Source of the DNA: Bradyrhizobium sp. CCBAU 53340
GTDB taxonomy: Bacteria; Pseudomonadota; Alphaproteobacteria; Rhizobiales; Xanthobacteraceae
Assembly: GCF_015291645.1 (NCBI RefSeq)
Contig: NZ_CP030055.1
Span: 2,108,001 to 2,172,000 of the forward strand
Direction: 5' to 3'
DNA: 64,000 nucleotides
Part shown: positions 1-9,394 of the stretch, one piece after another
How the letters are laid out: the number at the start of each line of letters is the position of its first letter
How positions within the stretch are numbered: the first letter of the stretch is position 1
The notes under the pieces: model-generated
Database searches by the model: none
What the model was told of the DNA's origin: nothing
The model's input: the letters and a program-made list of their open reading frames with translations, nothing else
Program-made: the position numbers and the translations under genes

Positions 1-304
1 CGGAACGTGCCGTTCCAATCGCAACCGATTTCCCGGCGCGCCGCTCCAGGCGCTGAACGCCTGTGGGATAAGTCATGATGACGTGGTCGGTCATGGGCTC
101 CACCACGTCGTGCAAGGCCCCATGCTTCCAATGTGCGATGCCGCCATTGGAGGGATCCGAAGCTATCTGGAGCGGTGCCGTTTTGAGAATGCGCGCCATC
201 TCCACGTCGGCAGGACGGCGCTCGACGATCTGCGAGTCGTTGAGGTGTGCAGGGGGACCGGCAAGCAGAGCCCCCAAAGCATCGTGCTGGATCGGCTTGT
301 TCAT
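1..304 (-). CDS. AraC-type regulator, N-terminal part only (cut by window edge)
   Basis: About 101 residues are visible, starting at the ATG at 304 and running off the window. The part seen is the N-terminal, non-DNA-binding half of an AraC-type regulator. It is clearly a paralogue of the next gene: both share the block GIAHWKH-x2-LHDVVEPM and a following HVIM-x-Y segment at the same positions, and both have an ERR-x-G-x-SVA-x-GT stretch. Same strand, with 49 bp between the two genes, so a tandem duplication is the simplest explanation. The HTH part is not in the window, so the family call rests on the paralogue. Confidence 0.75.
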   Translation of the reverse strand, partial: MNKPIQHDALGALLAGPPAHLNDSQIVERRPADVEMARILKTAPLQIASDPSNGGIAHWKHGALHDVVEPMTDHVIMTYPTGVQRLERRAGKSVAIGTARS

Positions 305-353
305 GGAGCTGTCCTCACGTTCGATGGAAGTTTCGCGATCGAAGCGAACGTTG

Positions 354-1304
354 CTAACGCATGCGCCGCCGCCAATCGCTCGGCGTTTCGCCGCTCAATC
401 GCCTGAACGCTGCGGCGAAGGCCGTTTGAGAGGCATATCCAAGCTCTACCGCCACCATGGCGATCGACGTGTCGGTGTCGCGAAGCAAGTTCATGGCCTG
501 ATCGAGCCGGTGTTGGCGCAGCCAGGCGTGAGGTGAAAGACCGGTGCTCGCTTTGAATGCGCGACAGAAGTGGAAGCGCGACAGGCCAGCATCGGAAGCC
601 AGGGCATCGAGGGAGACATCCGCATCGCTGTCCGAGCGCAAGCGTTCGATGGCACGGGTCAGGACCTTCGGCGAAAGCCCGCCGTTGGCCGGTCGGAATG
701 TGGTCGGTGACCCGGTATGCGCAGCCAGGAGGCGCATGGCCAGGAGATCTGTCAGTTGATGCCTAAACAGCGCATCCAGGGGGCCATTATTCTCCAGCGC
801 GCTCACCGTGCTCAGGAGCAATCGGGAAGTAATGGGATCCGGATGCGCCGTTCGCTCCAGGAGATCGGTCGTTGGACCAGTCACGGCTTCGTCGGCAACC
901 CGCTTCAAGGTTGCGTGCGGAAGATAGAGCTGAATGACGTCTACAGGTTTCGGAATGTCCCACCGGGAGCTTGATCCTTCGGGAATGATGATCACGACGC
1001 CGCGACGAAACGTGCCGGTCGCAACCGACCTTCCTGACCGCCGCTCCATGTGCTGCGTCGTGCCGTTATAAGCCATGATGACGTGGTGGCTCATCGGCTC
1101 GACGACATCGTGCAATGGTTCATGTTTCCAGTGGGCGATCCCGGCGCCGGAGGCGTCCAAAGTCATGCGAAATGGTGCGGTGTGAAGCACGCGCGCCATC
1201 TCCGCATCAGCGGCGCGCCGCCCAGTGGTTGGCGGTTGGGCTTGGCTCGGCTCGGATACGGACGGCAAATCATCTGGAGCAGCATTCGCTATCGGCTGGC
1301 TCAT
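354..1304 (-). CDS. AraC family transcriptional regulator
   Basis: A 316-residue protein. Its last ~100 residues (about 212-313) hold two helix-turn-helix motifs typical of AraC/XylS proteins: the first around SLDALASDAGLSRFHFCRAF, the second around SIAMVAVELGYASQTAFAAA, then the usual FRRLSGETPSDWRR end. The N-terminal ~200 residues resemble the cupin-like or effector half. It is upstream of, and paralogous to, the partial gene at the window start on the same strand. The effector is not predictable. Start ATG at 1304 gives the length expected for the family. Confidence 0.88.
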   Translation of the reverse strand: MSQPIANAAPDDLPSVSEPSQAQPPTTGRRAADAEMARVLHTAPFRMTLDASGAGIAHWKHEPLHDVVEPMSHHVIMAYNGTTQHMERRSGRSVATGTFRRGVVIIIPEGSSSRWDIPKPVDVIQLYLPHATLKRVADEAVTGPTTDLLERTAHPDPITSRLLLSTVSALENNGPLDALFRHQLTDLLAMRLLAAHTGSPTTFRPANGGLSPKVLTRAIERLRSDSDADVSLDALASDAGLSRFHFCRAFKASTGLSPHAWLRQHRLDQAMNLLRDTDTSIAMVAVELGYASQTAFAAAFRRLSGETPSDWRRRMR

Positions 1305-1744
1305 GGTGGAATCCTTGCTTCTGGGCCATACGGTCGCAGCGCCGTAGCTCGATTTCGCGGCTGGCCCGAAGGCGGTTGCTTGCTGCCTGTCCTGATCGGG
1401 TGCCGGCGAGCGTCGCGGGCTGCAGGTGCGGGTTCTAAGCCCGGAGAACTACGGGGTCTTTCCCAAAGCTGTGCCGCTTTTCCCGATTCTGCTGAAAGCG
1501 CTGCTTGCGAGAACTTGTGATCGGTTGAGGCAGGCGTTCTGTCGGAACGACCGGACCGAGGAGGTCGCTGTAAAGCGCGAATGGCATTGAAATCGCTACC
1601 AAAAATCGCGTCCGCGAAACGAGCCGGTCGTTTGTCACAATCGCCCGTCTAAACGCTCGCCAACCTAGACCCCCGCACTCCGATACCGGATAATACCTGC
1701 TGTAACGGCAGCCGCGGGGATGGCTGCCTGCCCCGATTCCATGG
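1305..1744. other. Intergenic region between divergent AraC regulators
   Basis: 440 bp between two divergently transcribed AraC-type genes. No open frame looks like a protein and I see no RNA gene. It should hold the promoters of both regulators. Confidence 0.5.
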
Positions 1745-2689
1745 ATGTGGCCCAGCCTAATGACACCAACAAGCCTACACGGGCCTCGGCTCGGGCAACT
1801 GCTTCAGGTGAGGAATGCGCCCGCGTTGATTACGCGTTCGCTCCGCAGCGCTGAACTGGCGGTCACTGAAACACGGCAGGACAGTCCCGAGCGGACGCTT
1901 TCGGGTTCGTTTCCCTCTGATGACGCCTATTTCGTCAGCCTCAAGCTTCGCGATTACCCCGAGTGCGAATGCTGGGAACGCAGCCGGTGCGTGATCAAGG
2001 CCGATATCCGGGCCGGTGCGACTTATCTGTATGACCTCAAGCGCGATCCGCGCTATGTGATCGACAAGCCGTTCCATTCTCTGTTCTTCTATCTGCCGCG
2101 CTCTGCACTCAACGATCTCGCCAAGCAGACCGGCGCTCAAGGTTTTGGTGAACTCGCCTGTCTGCCGGGCATCGGCCATGATGACGCAGTCATCCGTCAC
2201 CTTGGCGCGACGCTGCTCGAGGCGCTGCATCGATCGGACGAAGCCAACCAGCTCTTCATCGATCATATGATGCTGGCGCTCACGGCGCATGTTGCCCAGA
2301 CCTATGGTGGGCTTCGGCCGGCCGCCGAACCGAGCCGTAGCGGTCTTGCCCCATGGCAGATGAACCGGGCTTGCGAGCGGCTCGAGGCTGATCTCGGTGG
2401 AAAGCTTTCGCTGCAACAGATCGCGGCCGAGTTCGACCTTTCGGTCAGTCATTTTTCTCGCGCATTTCGCATTTCCACCGGCCTGCCGCCGCATCAATGG
2501 CTGCTGCGCCAGCGCGTGAAGGCCGCCAAGCAGTTGATGACCGTGCGCGACCTACCGCTGTCCGAGATTGCGATATCGGCCGGCTTTGCCAATCAAAGTC
2601 ATTTGACGAAAGTGTTCTCTGCGCAGGTTGGCGTGAGCCCGGCGGCGTGGCGCCGAGAAGCATTCGGCACAAGGGACCGCGAAACGTGA
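1745..2689 (+). CDS. AraC family transcriptional regulator
   Basis: A 314-residue protein whose C-terminal ~100 residues form the double HTH of AraC/XylS regulators (KLSLQQIAAEFDLSVSHFSR, then PLSEIAISAGFANQSHLTKVF and the PAAWRRE end). The N-terminal two thirds contain a sensing half unlike that of the two minus-strand AraC proteins, so it is not part of their duplication. It is divergent from them across 440 bp. It ends 8 bp before the convergent catalase-like gene. The start could also be the in-frame ATG at 1760. Target genes are unknown. Confidence 0.87.
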   Translation: MWPSLMTPTSLHGPRLGQLLQVRNAPALITRSLRSAELAVTETRQDSPERTLSGSFPSDDAYFVSLKLRDYPECECWERSRCVIKADIRAGATYLYDLKRDPRYVIDKPFHSLFFYLPRSALNDLAKQTGAQGFGELACLPGIGHDDAVIRHLGATLLEALHRSDEANQLFIDHMMLALTAHVAQTYGGLRPAAEPSRSGLAPWQMNRACERLEADLGGKLSLQQIAAEFDLSVSHFSRAFRISTGLPPHQWLLRQRVKAAKQLMTVRDLPLSEIAISAGFANQSHLTKVFSAQVGVSPAAWRREAFGTRDRET

Positions 2690-2697
2690 TAATTCCA

Positions 2698-3615
2698 TCA
2701 GCGCCGCTTCGCCCGTAAGGCAGCGTAAGCGACACGGCGCGCCGCGAAGATCTCATCAGGCGGATTGCCGATGCCTTCTGCGAGATTGGCTGGGTCGAAG
2801 AAGGATGCATCACACGTCTCATCCGCTTCGATCGCGGTGATCACGATCGTTCCGAGTCGTAGGGCTTCCCTTCTGTCCTCATCCGGCCATCGTATCGTGA
2901 CGTCCAGCGTTGGGTCATTGGAACGACCGAGCAGCGCCATCAGGCTGAACCGGATATCACCCGTCGCGACGGTTCTTTGGAGATCGTCATATAGAGCGTC
3001 GGCCGGCTTCGTCCTGGCCTTACTCCCGGTCAGGGTAAGCTGGCTACCGACCGGGGCAACCTTGAACTTGATGAATTGCGCCTCGCCCTTCGAATTCGTC
3101 GCCGGGAAGGCGTGGACGGCCCAGTAGGTCGTGCCGGCAAAGCCTGGGGGGAGCGGATGCTTGGCGACGTAGTCCGCCTGACGGAGCGTTTCGGGATTGG
3201 AGGCGGAGAAAGCCTTGATCTTCTCCGGATCCGGCTTTCCGTCGTGTCCAGGCCTGCGCGCGAGCAGGAACGCCAGCATCTGATCGAGCGTCCGCGCATA
3301 ATGAACTGGAGCGCTCTGGGTGAAAATGTCGGAGCGATGCTCGGCGTCGCCAAGCCTGAAGCTGAAGCCGCGCAGCATCAGACCGCCGGGCTCTGATCCA
3401 TGGAGAGCCTCATCCACCGAGAAGCGTGCCAGCACGCGGGACGGTCTTGTGAAGCTCCTGGACATCGTGACCTCGTCGGCGCGATCCGAGGGGATGTAGG
3501 TTCCCCGGACACAGCGGCCCCTGGCGAAGCTCGATCGTGCCTTTGGCGAAACACCGGCGATCGCCTTCATGGCGTTGACGATCGACGCAGGTGTGACGGC
3601 TGGGGGCCGGGTCAT
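2698..3615 (-). CDS. Catalase-related (SrpA-like) haem peroxidase family protein, atypical
   Basis: A 305-residue protein of the small catalase-related peroxidase family: RGRCVRGTY near residues 32-40, a SRSFTRPSRVLARFSV segment, GLMLRGFSFRL, and an ARRVAYAALRAKRR end that matches the proximal-tyrosine region of the family. Known members usually have an N-terminal export or membrane segment and a distal histidine in a short NHAKG-like motif. Here the start at 3615 gives no export signal, and the motif reads SFARG, with Phe30 where His is expected. The open frame continues far upstream without similarity, so I chose the ATG just before the conserved part. Activity as a peroxidase is doubtful. 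Confidence 0.72.
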   Translation of the reverse strand: MTRPPAVTPASIVNAMKAIAGVSPKARSSFARGRCVRGTYIPSDRADEVTMSRSFTRPSRVLARFSVDEALHGSEPGGLMLRGFSFRLGDAEHRSDIFTQSAPVHYARTLDQMLAFLLARRPGHDGKPDPEKIKAFSASNPETLRQADYVAKHPLPPGFAGTTYWAVHAFPATNSKGEAQFIKFKVAPVGSQLTLTGSKARTKPADALYDDLQRTVATGDIRFSLMALLGRSNDPTLDVTIRWPDEDRREALRLGTIVITAIEADETCDASFFDPANLAEGIGNPPDEIFAARRVAYAALRAKRR

Positions 3616-4330
3616 TGTAATCTTCCGGCCTCTCGCTAAAGCGGCCAGGCGCGGCAGGGGCCCGGATTGCGAAAGGCGATCTGCCGGGCCGGTATCGGCC
3701 GCAATCCCTGGCAGAAGATCGGAGTGCGATCCCTGGTCACGAGCGAAACCGGCGGAGTGTGCATGTGCGCGGGGGACGCCGGAATCCTCGTTCCTCCGTC
3801 CGCGGTCGAGGTGCAGCGAATCGTCGCTGTAAGCGCGCACATGAAGGTCGTTCTGAGGACTCTCGGCCGCGATGCGAGCGTTGCAGATTGGCTGACGAAG
3901 CTCTTCCAGGCCATCACTGTCTCTCCGTCCGTTGCTGGCGTCGATACAGTGATCGTAGTGCGCCTGCGTGGGGCACTGCCCCAGAGCGATTGACCCCGTT
4001 GCAGAGCGATTGCTGCTACGTGGGGCGTGGCTGCATGGCGCCGCGCATACCGCCCGGCGCTTCGAAGGCAAAATCGTGCTGTCGGGCAATGCCAGCGGAC
4101 TCGCCGTTCCAATCAGTGACAGGCGCTGCGATCGATGCGTATCCGACCAGGTCTGAGCGGACTATCGTGGCACCGGGCGGAACCCGGTTTTCATGGATAG
4201 TCGCGGAAGCTATCGTGCCGCAATTCCCGGCTAACAATCGACCGCATGTGCCGCGCAAGTTCGGCCAGCCTGCGGTCGCAACTGGCCTGGAAGAAAGCGA
4301 GCTCTCGTGCGCCGGATTGTGTGCGCCGGC
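3616..4330. other. 715 bp without a convincing gene
   Basis: The stretch lies between the catalase-like gene and the SDR gene, both on the minus strand. Several frames stay open on both strands because of the base composition, but none has a recognisable domain or convincing ribosome binding site. It may contain decayed coding sequence. Confidence 0.4.
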
Positions 4331-5065
4331 TCACCCCGCAAGAAATCCTCCATCCACCGCCACGACGGTTCCGGTCGCATATTGCGAAGCCGGCATGCAA
4401 AGGAACGCGACGGCGCCCGCGATATCTTCCGGCTGCCCCCAGCGCTTGAACGCGGTGCGGTCGGCAATGCGCTGATAATGCGCCAGGTCAGTGCGCCCCG
4501 CGGCATTGATGGCGGTTTCGACATAGCCGGGCGCCACCGCGTTGACGCGGATGCCGTCCTCGGCCCACTTCAACGCCAGCGCCTTTGTCAGCATCACGAC
4601 GCCGCCTTTGCTCGCGCAATAGGCGGGGATGCGCGGCAGCGCCAGCGTGGCATTCATCGAGGCGATGTTGACGATCGAGCCTCTTGTCTCTGCGAGTCGT
4701 GGCTGAAACGCCATGCAGGTCCTGAACGTGCCGGTAAGGTTGACGTCCAGCACCTTCATGAAGGTCTCGATCTCGAATTCCTTGTCGCGCGCGAGAATCC
4801 CCGCGCAGTTGATGAGGGCGTTGACGCGCTCGTGCTGCCGAGCGAACGACGTGACCGCCTCGTCATTCGTGACGTCGAGCGTCGCGAGCGCGAGCCCCGC
4901 GCGTGGTTTGAGCAGGGTGCGCGCAAGATCGGCCTCGTTGGCGCCAGTTGCCGTGACCGTCGCGCCGAGATCGCAAAACTGATTGCTGATGGCCGCGCCG
5001 ATGTCGCCGGCGCCGCCGATCACGACGGCATGAAAGCCGGGTGTGAGGGAGAAATTGGAATTCAT
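4331..5065 (-). CDS. SDR family NAD(P)-dependent oxidoreductase
   Basis: A 244-residue classical short-chain dehydrogenase. It has a glycine-rich cofactor motif at residues 17-23 (GGAGDIG), an NCAG motif near 86, catalytic Ser136, and Tyr149/Lys153 in the YxxxK motif, followed by the usual PGYVET loop and a C-terminal VDGG. It probably oxidises a sugar alcohol, sugar or hydroxy acid. Its start is separated by only 10 bp from the LacI-type regulator gene upstream on the same strand, so the two are likely co-transcribed. It faces away from the sugar ABC operon and probably belongs to the same pathway. The substrate cannot be read from the sequence. Confidence 0.9.
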   Translation of the reverse strand: MNSNFSLTPGFHAVVIGGAGDIGAAISNQFCDLGATVTATGANEADLARTLLKPRAGLALATLDVTNDEAVTSFARQHERVNALINCAGILARDKEFEIETFMKVLDVNLTGTFRTCMAFQPRLAETRGSIVNIASMNATLALPRIPAYCASKGGVVMLTKALALKWAEDGIRVNAVAPGYVETAINAAGRTDLAHYQRIADRTAFKRWGQPEDIAGAVAFLCMPASQYATGTVVAVDGGFLAG

Positions 5066-5075
5066 CGGGAAGGTC

Positions 5076-6116
5076 TCACTTCATGGATTTCGGAGGCGGA
5101 GCCGTCGACTCCCGGACCACCAACGAGAAGTCGATCTCGCGATGCATGATGGTCTGCTCGCCGGCGAGGCTCCGCACCAGATATTCTCCGGCGCGCTGCC
5201 AGGTTTCTGCGGTCGGAACGTGGATCGTGGTGAGGCTCGGCCGCAAATGGCGGCTCCAATCAAGGTCGTCGAACCCGACGACCGACAGATCGCGCGGCAC
5301 GGAGAACCCGTCGCGCTCCGCCTCGAGCAGCACGCCATAGGCAATGACGTCGTTGCCGCATACCACGGCCGTGGGGCGATCCTTCAGGTTCAGGAGATAG
5401 CGCGCCGCCTCGCGCGCATCGTCGAGCGTATAGGGCACCTCGACGTGCCACTGCGCTGGAAGCTCGATGCCGTTTTCCGTCAGCGCGCGGCGAAAGCCGG
5501 CGACGCGGGCGCTGGCACGGTCGTTGTTGCGCTGAAGTGCAGAGACGATTCCGATGCGGCGGTGGCCGAGTTCGATGACATGCGCGGCCGCGCGATAGGC
5601 GGCAGCTTCGTTGTCGGTACCGACGCAGGGGTAGGGCCGATCGGGCCGGTAGATGCCGACATTGATGAACGGCACCGCATTGTCCGCCAGCAGCTTGCGC
5701 AAGCCGTCGTGATGGCAATCACCGCGCAGCACGAGGCCATCGACCCCGCGGCCGATCAGATTGCGCGCCTGCTGCAATTCGACATCGAGGTCGTAACCAC
5801 TCGTGGTGAGGAACAGCATGTATCCGACCGAGGACAGATATTGCTGGAGCGAGGCGATGCCGCGCGCGAACATCGTGTTGTCAATCGTCGGCACGATCGC
5901 GCCAAGGGTGCGCGAACGCCGTGACGACAGGATGCGCGCCGGCGCATGCGGGATGTAGCCGAGCGCCTCGATGGCTTGTTCAATGCGCGCACGCAAGGAG
6001 GGGCTGACGGCATTCGGGTTGTTGAGGGCGCGCGAGACCGATGCGGTTGAAACGCCGGCCCGGGCCGCGACGGCGCGGATGCCCTGTTTCAGCGATTTGG
6101 CGTTGGTCAATCTCAT
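5076..6116 (-). CDS. LacI family transcriptional regulator
   Basis: A 346-residue LacI/GalR protein. The N-terminal HTH and hinge lie at about residues 10-70 ([19 protein letters not shown], then [20 protein letters not shown]), followed by a periplasmic-binding-protein-like ligand domain ([10 protein letters not shown] onward, [27 protein letters not shown]). It is divergent from the sugar importer operon, and the 192-bp gap contains two palindromic LacI-type sites, one touching its own start. I infer that it represses both directions until a sugar-derived ligand binds. Confidence 0.93.
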   Translation of the reverse strand: MRLTNAKSLKQGIRAVAARAGVSTASVSRALNNPNAVSPSLRARIEQAIEALGYIPHAPARILSSRRSRTLGAIVPTIDNTMFARGIASLQQYLSSVGYMLFLTTSGYDLDVELQQARNLIGRGVDGLVLRGDCHHDGLRKLLADNAVPFINVGIYRPDRPYPCVGTDNEAAAYRAAAHVIELGHRRIGIVSALQRNNDRASARVAGFRRALTENGIELPAQWHVEVPYTLDDAREAARYLLNLKDRPTAVVCGNDVIAYGVLLEAERDGFSVPRDLSVVGFDDLDWSRHLRPSLTTIHVPTAETWQRAGEYLVRSLAGEQTIMHREIDFSLVVRESTAPPPKSMK

Positions 6117-6119
6117 GAA

Positions 6120-6131
6120 TGTAACGTTACA
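6120..6131. promoter_or_regulatory. Palindrome TGTAACGTTACA at the LacI gene start, likely operator
   Basis: A perfect 12-bp palindrome with a central CG, 3 bp upstream of the regulator start codon. LacI-family operators are palindromes centred on CG, so this fits autoregulation. Seen directly; function is inferred. Confidence 0.6.
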
Positions 6132-6230
6132 TGGTGCGACGCGAGCCGCGCGGTAGCCGGAATATTGTAAATTTGCCGCAGATCGCGCGCCTTGTCCATT
6201 GCTTGACTCCGCCGATGCGAGGTCTATTTT

Positions 6231-6244
6231 GTAACCGTTTTCAA
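6231..6244. promoter_or_regulatory. LacI-type operator candidate TGTAACCGTTTTCA before the sugar importer operon
   Basis: An imperfect palindrome with a central CG that fits TGwAAnCGnTTwCA, the usual form of LacI/GalR operators. It lies 64 bp upstream of the binding-protein start and 114 bp from the regulator start. Together with the second palindrome near the regulator gene it suggests divergent control. Confidence 0.6.
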
Positions 6245-6308
6245 ATTGTGTTCAACCTGTTCAAAAATGGTCCGCCAGCTTAAGGCGGCCAGTCGGGAGG
6301 AGGGTTCG

Positions 6309-7610
6309 ATGAAGGCCAGGATGCTCGCGACGCACATCGCGTTGCCCGTTTTCGCGATTGCTGCGGTTACAGCGCCTTCGCGCGCAGCCGATTTCGACTG
6401 GATGAAGTTCAAGGGCAAGACCGTCACATTTCTCGCCAACAACAATCCGGTCTCGCAGGCGCTGCTGACCTACAAGGCTGATTTCGAGAAGCTGACCGGT
6501 ATGACCCTGAAGGTCGACGGCTATCAGGAACAGCAGATGCGTCAGCGTCTGGTCACGGTCATGAACGCCAGCAGCGATGAGGTCGACGTCTTCATGACGC
6601 TGCCCTCACGCGAGGGCGAGCAGTTCGCCTCCGCTGGCTGGTATGCCGATCTCACCGCGATGGCCAAGAACGAGGTGGCCAAGGACTATGACCCGAACGG
6701 ACTGAGTCAGGCTCTGCTGAAGGCGGCCACCTTCGGCGGCAAGCTGACCAGCATGCCGATGAACATCGAAGGCCCAATCCTCTATTATCGCACCGACATC
6801 TTCAAGAAGTGCGGTCTCGAGGCACCGAAGACCATCAAGGATGTCGAGGCTGCCGCCACGAAGCTCAAGACCTGCGACAGCACGGTGACGCCGTTCGTCT
6901 CGCGCGGTCTCAAGCCCGCGGTCGCCTACACCTTCAGCAACATGCTGCACAACATCGGCGGCAGCTACGTCGCGAATGGCAAGTCGAACCTCTGCTCTGC
7001 CAAGGGCAAGGAAGCGCTCGATACCTATAGCCGCCTGCTGCGCGACTTCGGGCCGCCTGGCGTCGTCAACTACAGCTTCCAGCAGATTTCCGCGCTCTAT
7101 CGCAGCGGCCGCGCTGCGATGGCGTTCGAATCCTCGAATGAATTGCGCACGGTGATGGAGGGCGGTGCGCGGCTGAAGGACACTGGCTTGTTGCCGTTCC
7201 CGGCGGGCGATGGCGGCCAGGTGCCGACCACGATCGGCTGGGGCATGGCGGTATCCTCGCACAGCAAGCAGCCGGATGCGGCCTGGTACTTCGTGCAGTG
7301 GGCGACCAGCCCCGAGGTGCAGAAGAAGATGGCGCTCCAGGGTATCGCTCCGCCGCGTCCCTCGGTCGCCAAGGATCCCGACTATCGCAAATGGATCGAG
7401 GAGGAGCCGGTGCGCAAGGAATGGCAGGCGGCCCTCGACGTGCTCGCGACGAAGGGCTCTTCCGAAGTCGGCTATCCCATCGTCGCCAATCCGGAATCGC
7501 GCGAGTTCATCGGCCAGGCGGTGCAGGATCTGATCTTGAAGCAGAAGCCGATCGACCAGGCCTGCGCCGATGCGGACAAGGCGCTCGATGCGCTGATCGC
7601 CCAGAAGTAG
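6309..7610 (+). CDS. Sugar ABC transporter substrate-binding protein
   Basis: A 433-residue periplasmic binding protein of the carbohydrate (MalE/UgpB-like) type. The start ATG at 6309 follows a strong GGGAGGAGGG purine run and opens a signal peptide (MKARMLATHIALPVFAIAAV, cleaved near SRA-ADF). The mature part shows the expected GKTVTFLANNNP start, PLYYRTD-like PILYYRTD segment and a C-terminal TSPEVQKKMA region. It is the first gene of an importer operon that continues with two permeases and, after a dehydrogenase, the ATPase. The ligand is probably a monosaccharide or sugar acid. Confidence 0.92.
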   Translation: MKARMLATHIALPVFAIAAVTAPSRAADFDWMKFKGKTVTFLANNNPVSQALLTYKADFEKLTGMTLKVDGYQEQQMRQRLVTVMNASSDEVDVFMTLPSREGEQFASAGWYADLTAMAKNEVAKDYDPNGLSQALLKAATFGGKLTSMPMNIEGPILYYRTDIFKKCGLEAPKTIKDVEAAATKLKTCDSTVTPFVSRGLKPAVAYTFSNMLHNIGGSYVANGKSNLCSAKGKEALDTYSRLLRDFGPPGVVNYSFQQISALYRSGRAAMAFESSNELRTVMEGGARLKDTGLLPFPAGDGGQVPTTIGWGMAVSSHSKQPDAAWYFVQWATSPEVQKKMALQGIAPPRPSVAKDPDYRKWIEEEPVRKEWQAALDVLATKGSSEVGYPIVANPESREFIGQAVQDLILKQKPIDQACADADKALDALIAQK

Positions 7611-7669
7611 TGGCTTGACGCCGGTAGGCTCGCGGCCTGCCGGCACCCATCCTCTAGGAAACGCAACGC

Positions 7670-8557
7670 ATGGCGGACACGGCTGCGACACTCACGCAGG
7701 ACCGGCAGAAGCTGGAGATGGCGGCGCTCTCGGCGCCGGCCGTTCTCTTCACGGTCGCGATGATCGCGTTTCCGGTCGTCTACACGATCTGGCTCGGCTT
7801 CCAGACATTCTCCTCGACCGGCAAGCAGTCCTTTGCCGGCCTTTCCAATTATTCCAGGCTGATCTCCGACGTCGAATTCTGGCACGGGCTGTGGGTTACC
7901 ATTGCGCTGTTCGTGCTGTCGCTGGCGCTCCAGCTCGTCTTCGGCGTCTGGCTGGCGCTGGTGCTGTTTCACGCCAAGCGCTTGCCGGGCATCGTGCGCT
8001 CGTTGTTCATCTCGCCCTTCATGATGCCGCCGGTGGTGGCGGGCATGATGTGGCTGGTGATCCTCGATCCCTCGCTGGGCGCAGCCAACTATATTCTCCA
8101 GTGGTTCGGGCTGCCGCCGTCGGACTGGCTGGCCTCGCCGATCTTGGTGATTCCCACGGTCGCGCTGATCGATAGCTGGCAGTGGACGCCTTACGTCGCG
8201 CTGATCGTGCTCGGCGGCCTGCAATCGCTGCCACCGAGCGTCTACGAGGCCGCCCAGATCGACGGCGCGTCCCCGTTCAAGACCTTCCAGCGCATCACGC
8301 TGCCGCTGCTGCTGCCGACCATCGTCACCGCGGCGATCCTGCGCAGCGTCGATCTGCTGCGCTTCTTCGACATCATCTACATCACGACCCAGGGCGGCCC
8401 GGGCAACGCCTCGAATACACTCAACATCTATGGTTTTCGGGTCGGTTTCGAATTCTTCAACATCGGCTACGCCAGTGCCCTGATGCTGACGCTGACCGCG
8501 ATCGTGTTCGGGGCGGTGCTCGCCTTCAACCGCCTGCGCGGCGCAGTGGCGTGGTGA
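7670..8557 (+). CDS. Sugar ABC transporter permease (MalF/UgpA type)
   Basis: A 295-residue inner membrane permease with about six transmembrane segments. The ATPase-docking EAA loop is visible near residues 190-210 (YEAAQIDGASPFKTFQRITLP). It forms the channel together with the next gene. It lies 59 bp after the binding protein and 4 bp before the second permease, so operon membership is clear. Confidence 0.93.
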   Translation: MADTAATLTQDRQKLEMAALSAPAVLFTVAMIAFPVVYTIWLGFQTFSSTGKQSFAGLSNYSRLISDVEFWHGLWVTIALFVLSLALQLVFGVWLALVLFHAKRLPGIVRSLFISPFMMPPVVAGMMWLVILDPSLGAANYILQWFGLPPSDWLASPILVIPTVALIDSWQWTPYVALIVLGGLQSLPPSVYEAAQIDGASPFKTFQRITLPLLLPTIVTAAILRSVDLLRFFDIIYITTQGGPGNASNTLNIYGFRVGFEFFNIGYASALMLTLTAIVFGAVLAFNRLRGAVAW

Positions 8558-8561
8558 TGTC

Positions 8562-9389
8562 ATGAACGATGCCGCCAATACCGACCGCTGGATCCGCTGG
8601 CTCAACACATTGCAGCTCGTGCTCGCCGGCGTGATCATTATGGCTCCGACGGTCTGGATGGTACTGTCCTCGTTCAAGCCGTCCTTCGAGGTCACCGCCT
8701 ATCCGCCGACGCTGATCTTCACGCCGACGCTGGACAACTACGTGGAGCTGACCAAGACCACGCCGTTCCTGAACTACGCGTTCAACAGTCTCGTCGTCAC
8801 CGTCGGATCGACCGTCCTCGGATTGCTGTTTGGAATTCCTGCCGCCTTCGCCGTCTCGTGGACTCGAATTTCCTGGCCGGCGATCCTGACTCTTGCCGCA
8901 CGCATGGCGCCTGGCACGCTGTTCCTGTTGCCCTGGTACGTGATGTTCCGGCAGATCGGCATGATCGGTTCTTATACCGCGCTGATCCTCAGCCATGCCG
9001 TCATCACGCTTCCGATCGTGATCTGGGTCCTGCTGCCGTCCTTCGACGGCATTCCGCGCAGCGTGTTCGAGGCGGCGCAGGTCGACGGATGCAGCGTCAC
9101 ACGTATTCTCTTGCGCATCGCGTTGCCGCTGGTCGCATCCGGCGTTGCGGTCTCGGCGATTCTCGCCTTCGTGTTCTCCTGGAACTATTTCCTGTTTGCG
9201 CTGGTGCTCTCCAATGGCGACACCAAGACGCTGATCGCGGCGGCCTTCAACTTCATCGGCGAAGGGTCGACGCAATGGGGCGCTCTCATGGCGGCTGCGA
9301 CGCTGATCGCGTTGCCCCCGCTGGTGCTGGCGGCTCTCGTGCAGCGCTGGCTGGTGTCCGGGCTGACGCTCGGCGCGGTGAAAGGCTAA
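8562..9389 (+). CDS. Sugar ABC transporter permease (MalG/UgpE type)
   Basis: A 275-residue permease with six predicted membrane segments, beginning with an N-terminal helix (LVLAGVIIMAPTVWMVLSSF). It has the EAA loop FEAAQVDGCSVTRILLRIALP near residue 165 and the C-terminal end SGLTLGAVKG that is typical of MalG-like subunits. It pairs with the preceding permease and is directly followed by the alcohol dehydrogenase gene. Confidence 0.93.
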   Translation: MNDAANTDRWIRWLNTLQLVLAGVIIMAPTVWMVLSSFKPSFEVTAYPPTLIFTPTLDNYVELTKTTPFLNYAFNSLVVTVGSTVLGLLFGIPAAFAVSWTRISWPAILTLAARMAPGTLFLLPWYVMFRQIGMIGSYTALILSHAVITLPIVIWVLLPSFDGIPRSVFEAAQVDGCSVTRILLRIALPLVASGVAVSAILAFVFSWNYFLFALVLSNGDTKTLIAAAFNFIGEGSTQWGALMAAATLIALPPLVLAALVQRWLVSGLTLGAVKG

Positions 9390-9394
9390 ATCTG

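Noticed and set aside
3616..4089. N-terminal extension of the catalase-like protein
   Set aside because: The open frame continues but shows no family similarity, signal peptide or ribosome site.
3759..4475. 238-codon plus-strand frame in the gap before the SDR gene
   Set aside because: It overlaps the SDR gene end, has no ribosome site or domain and has odd Cys/Arg-rich composition.
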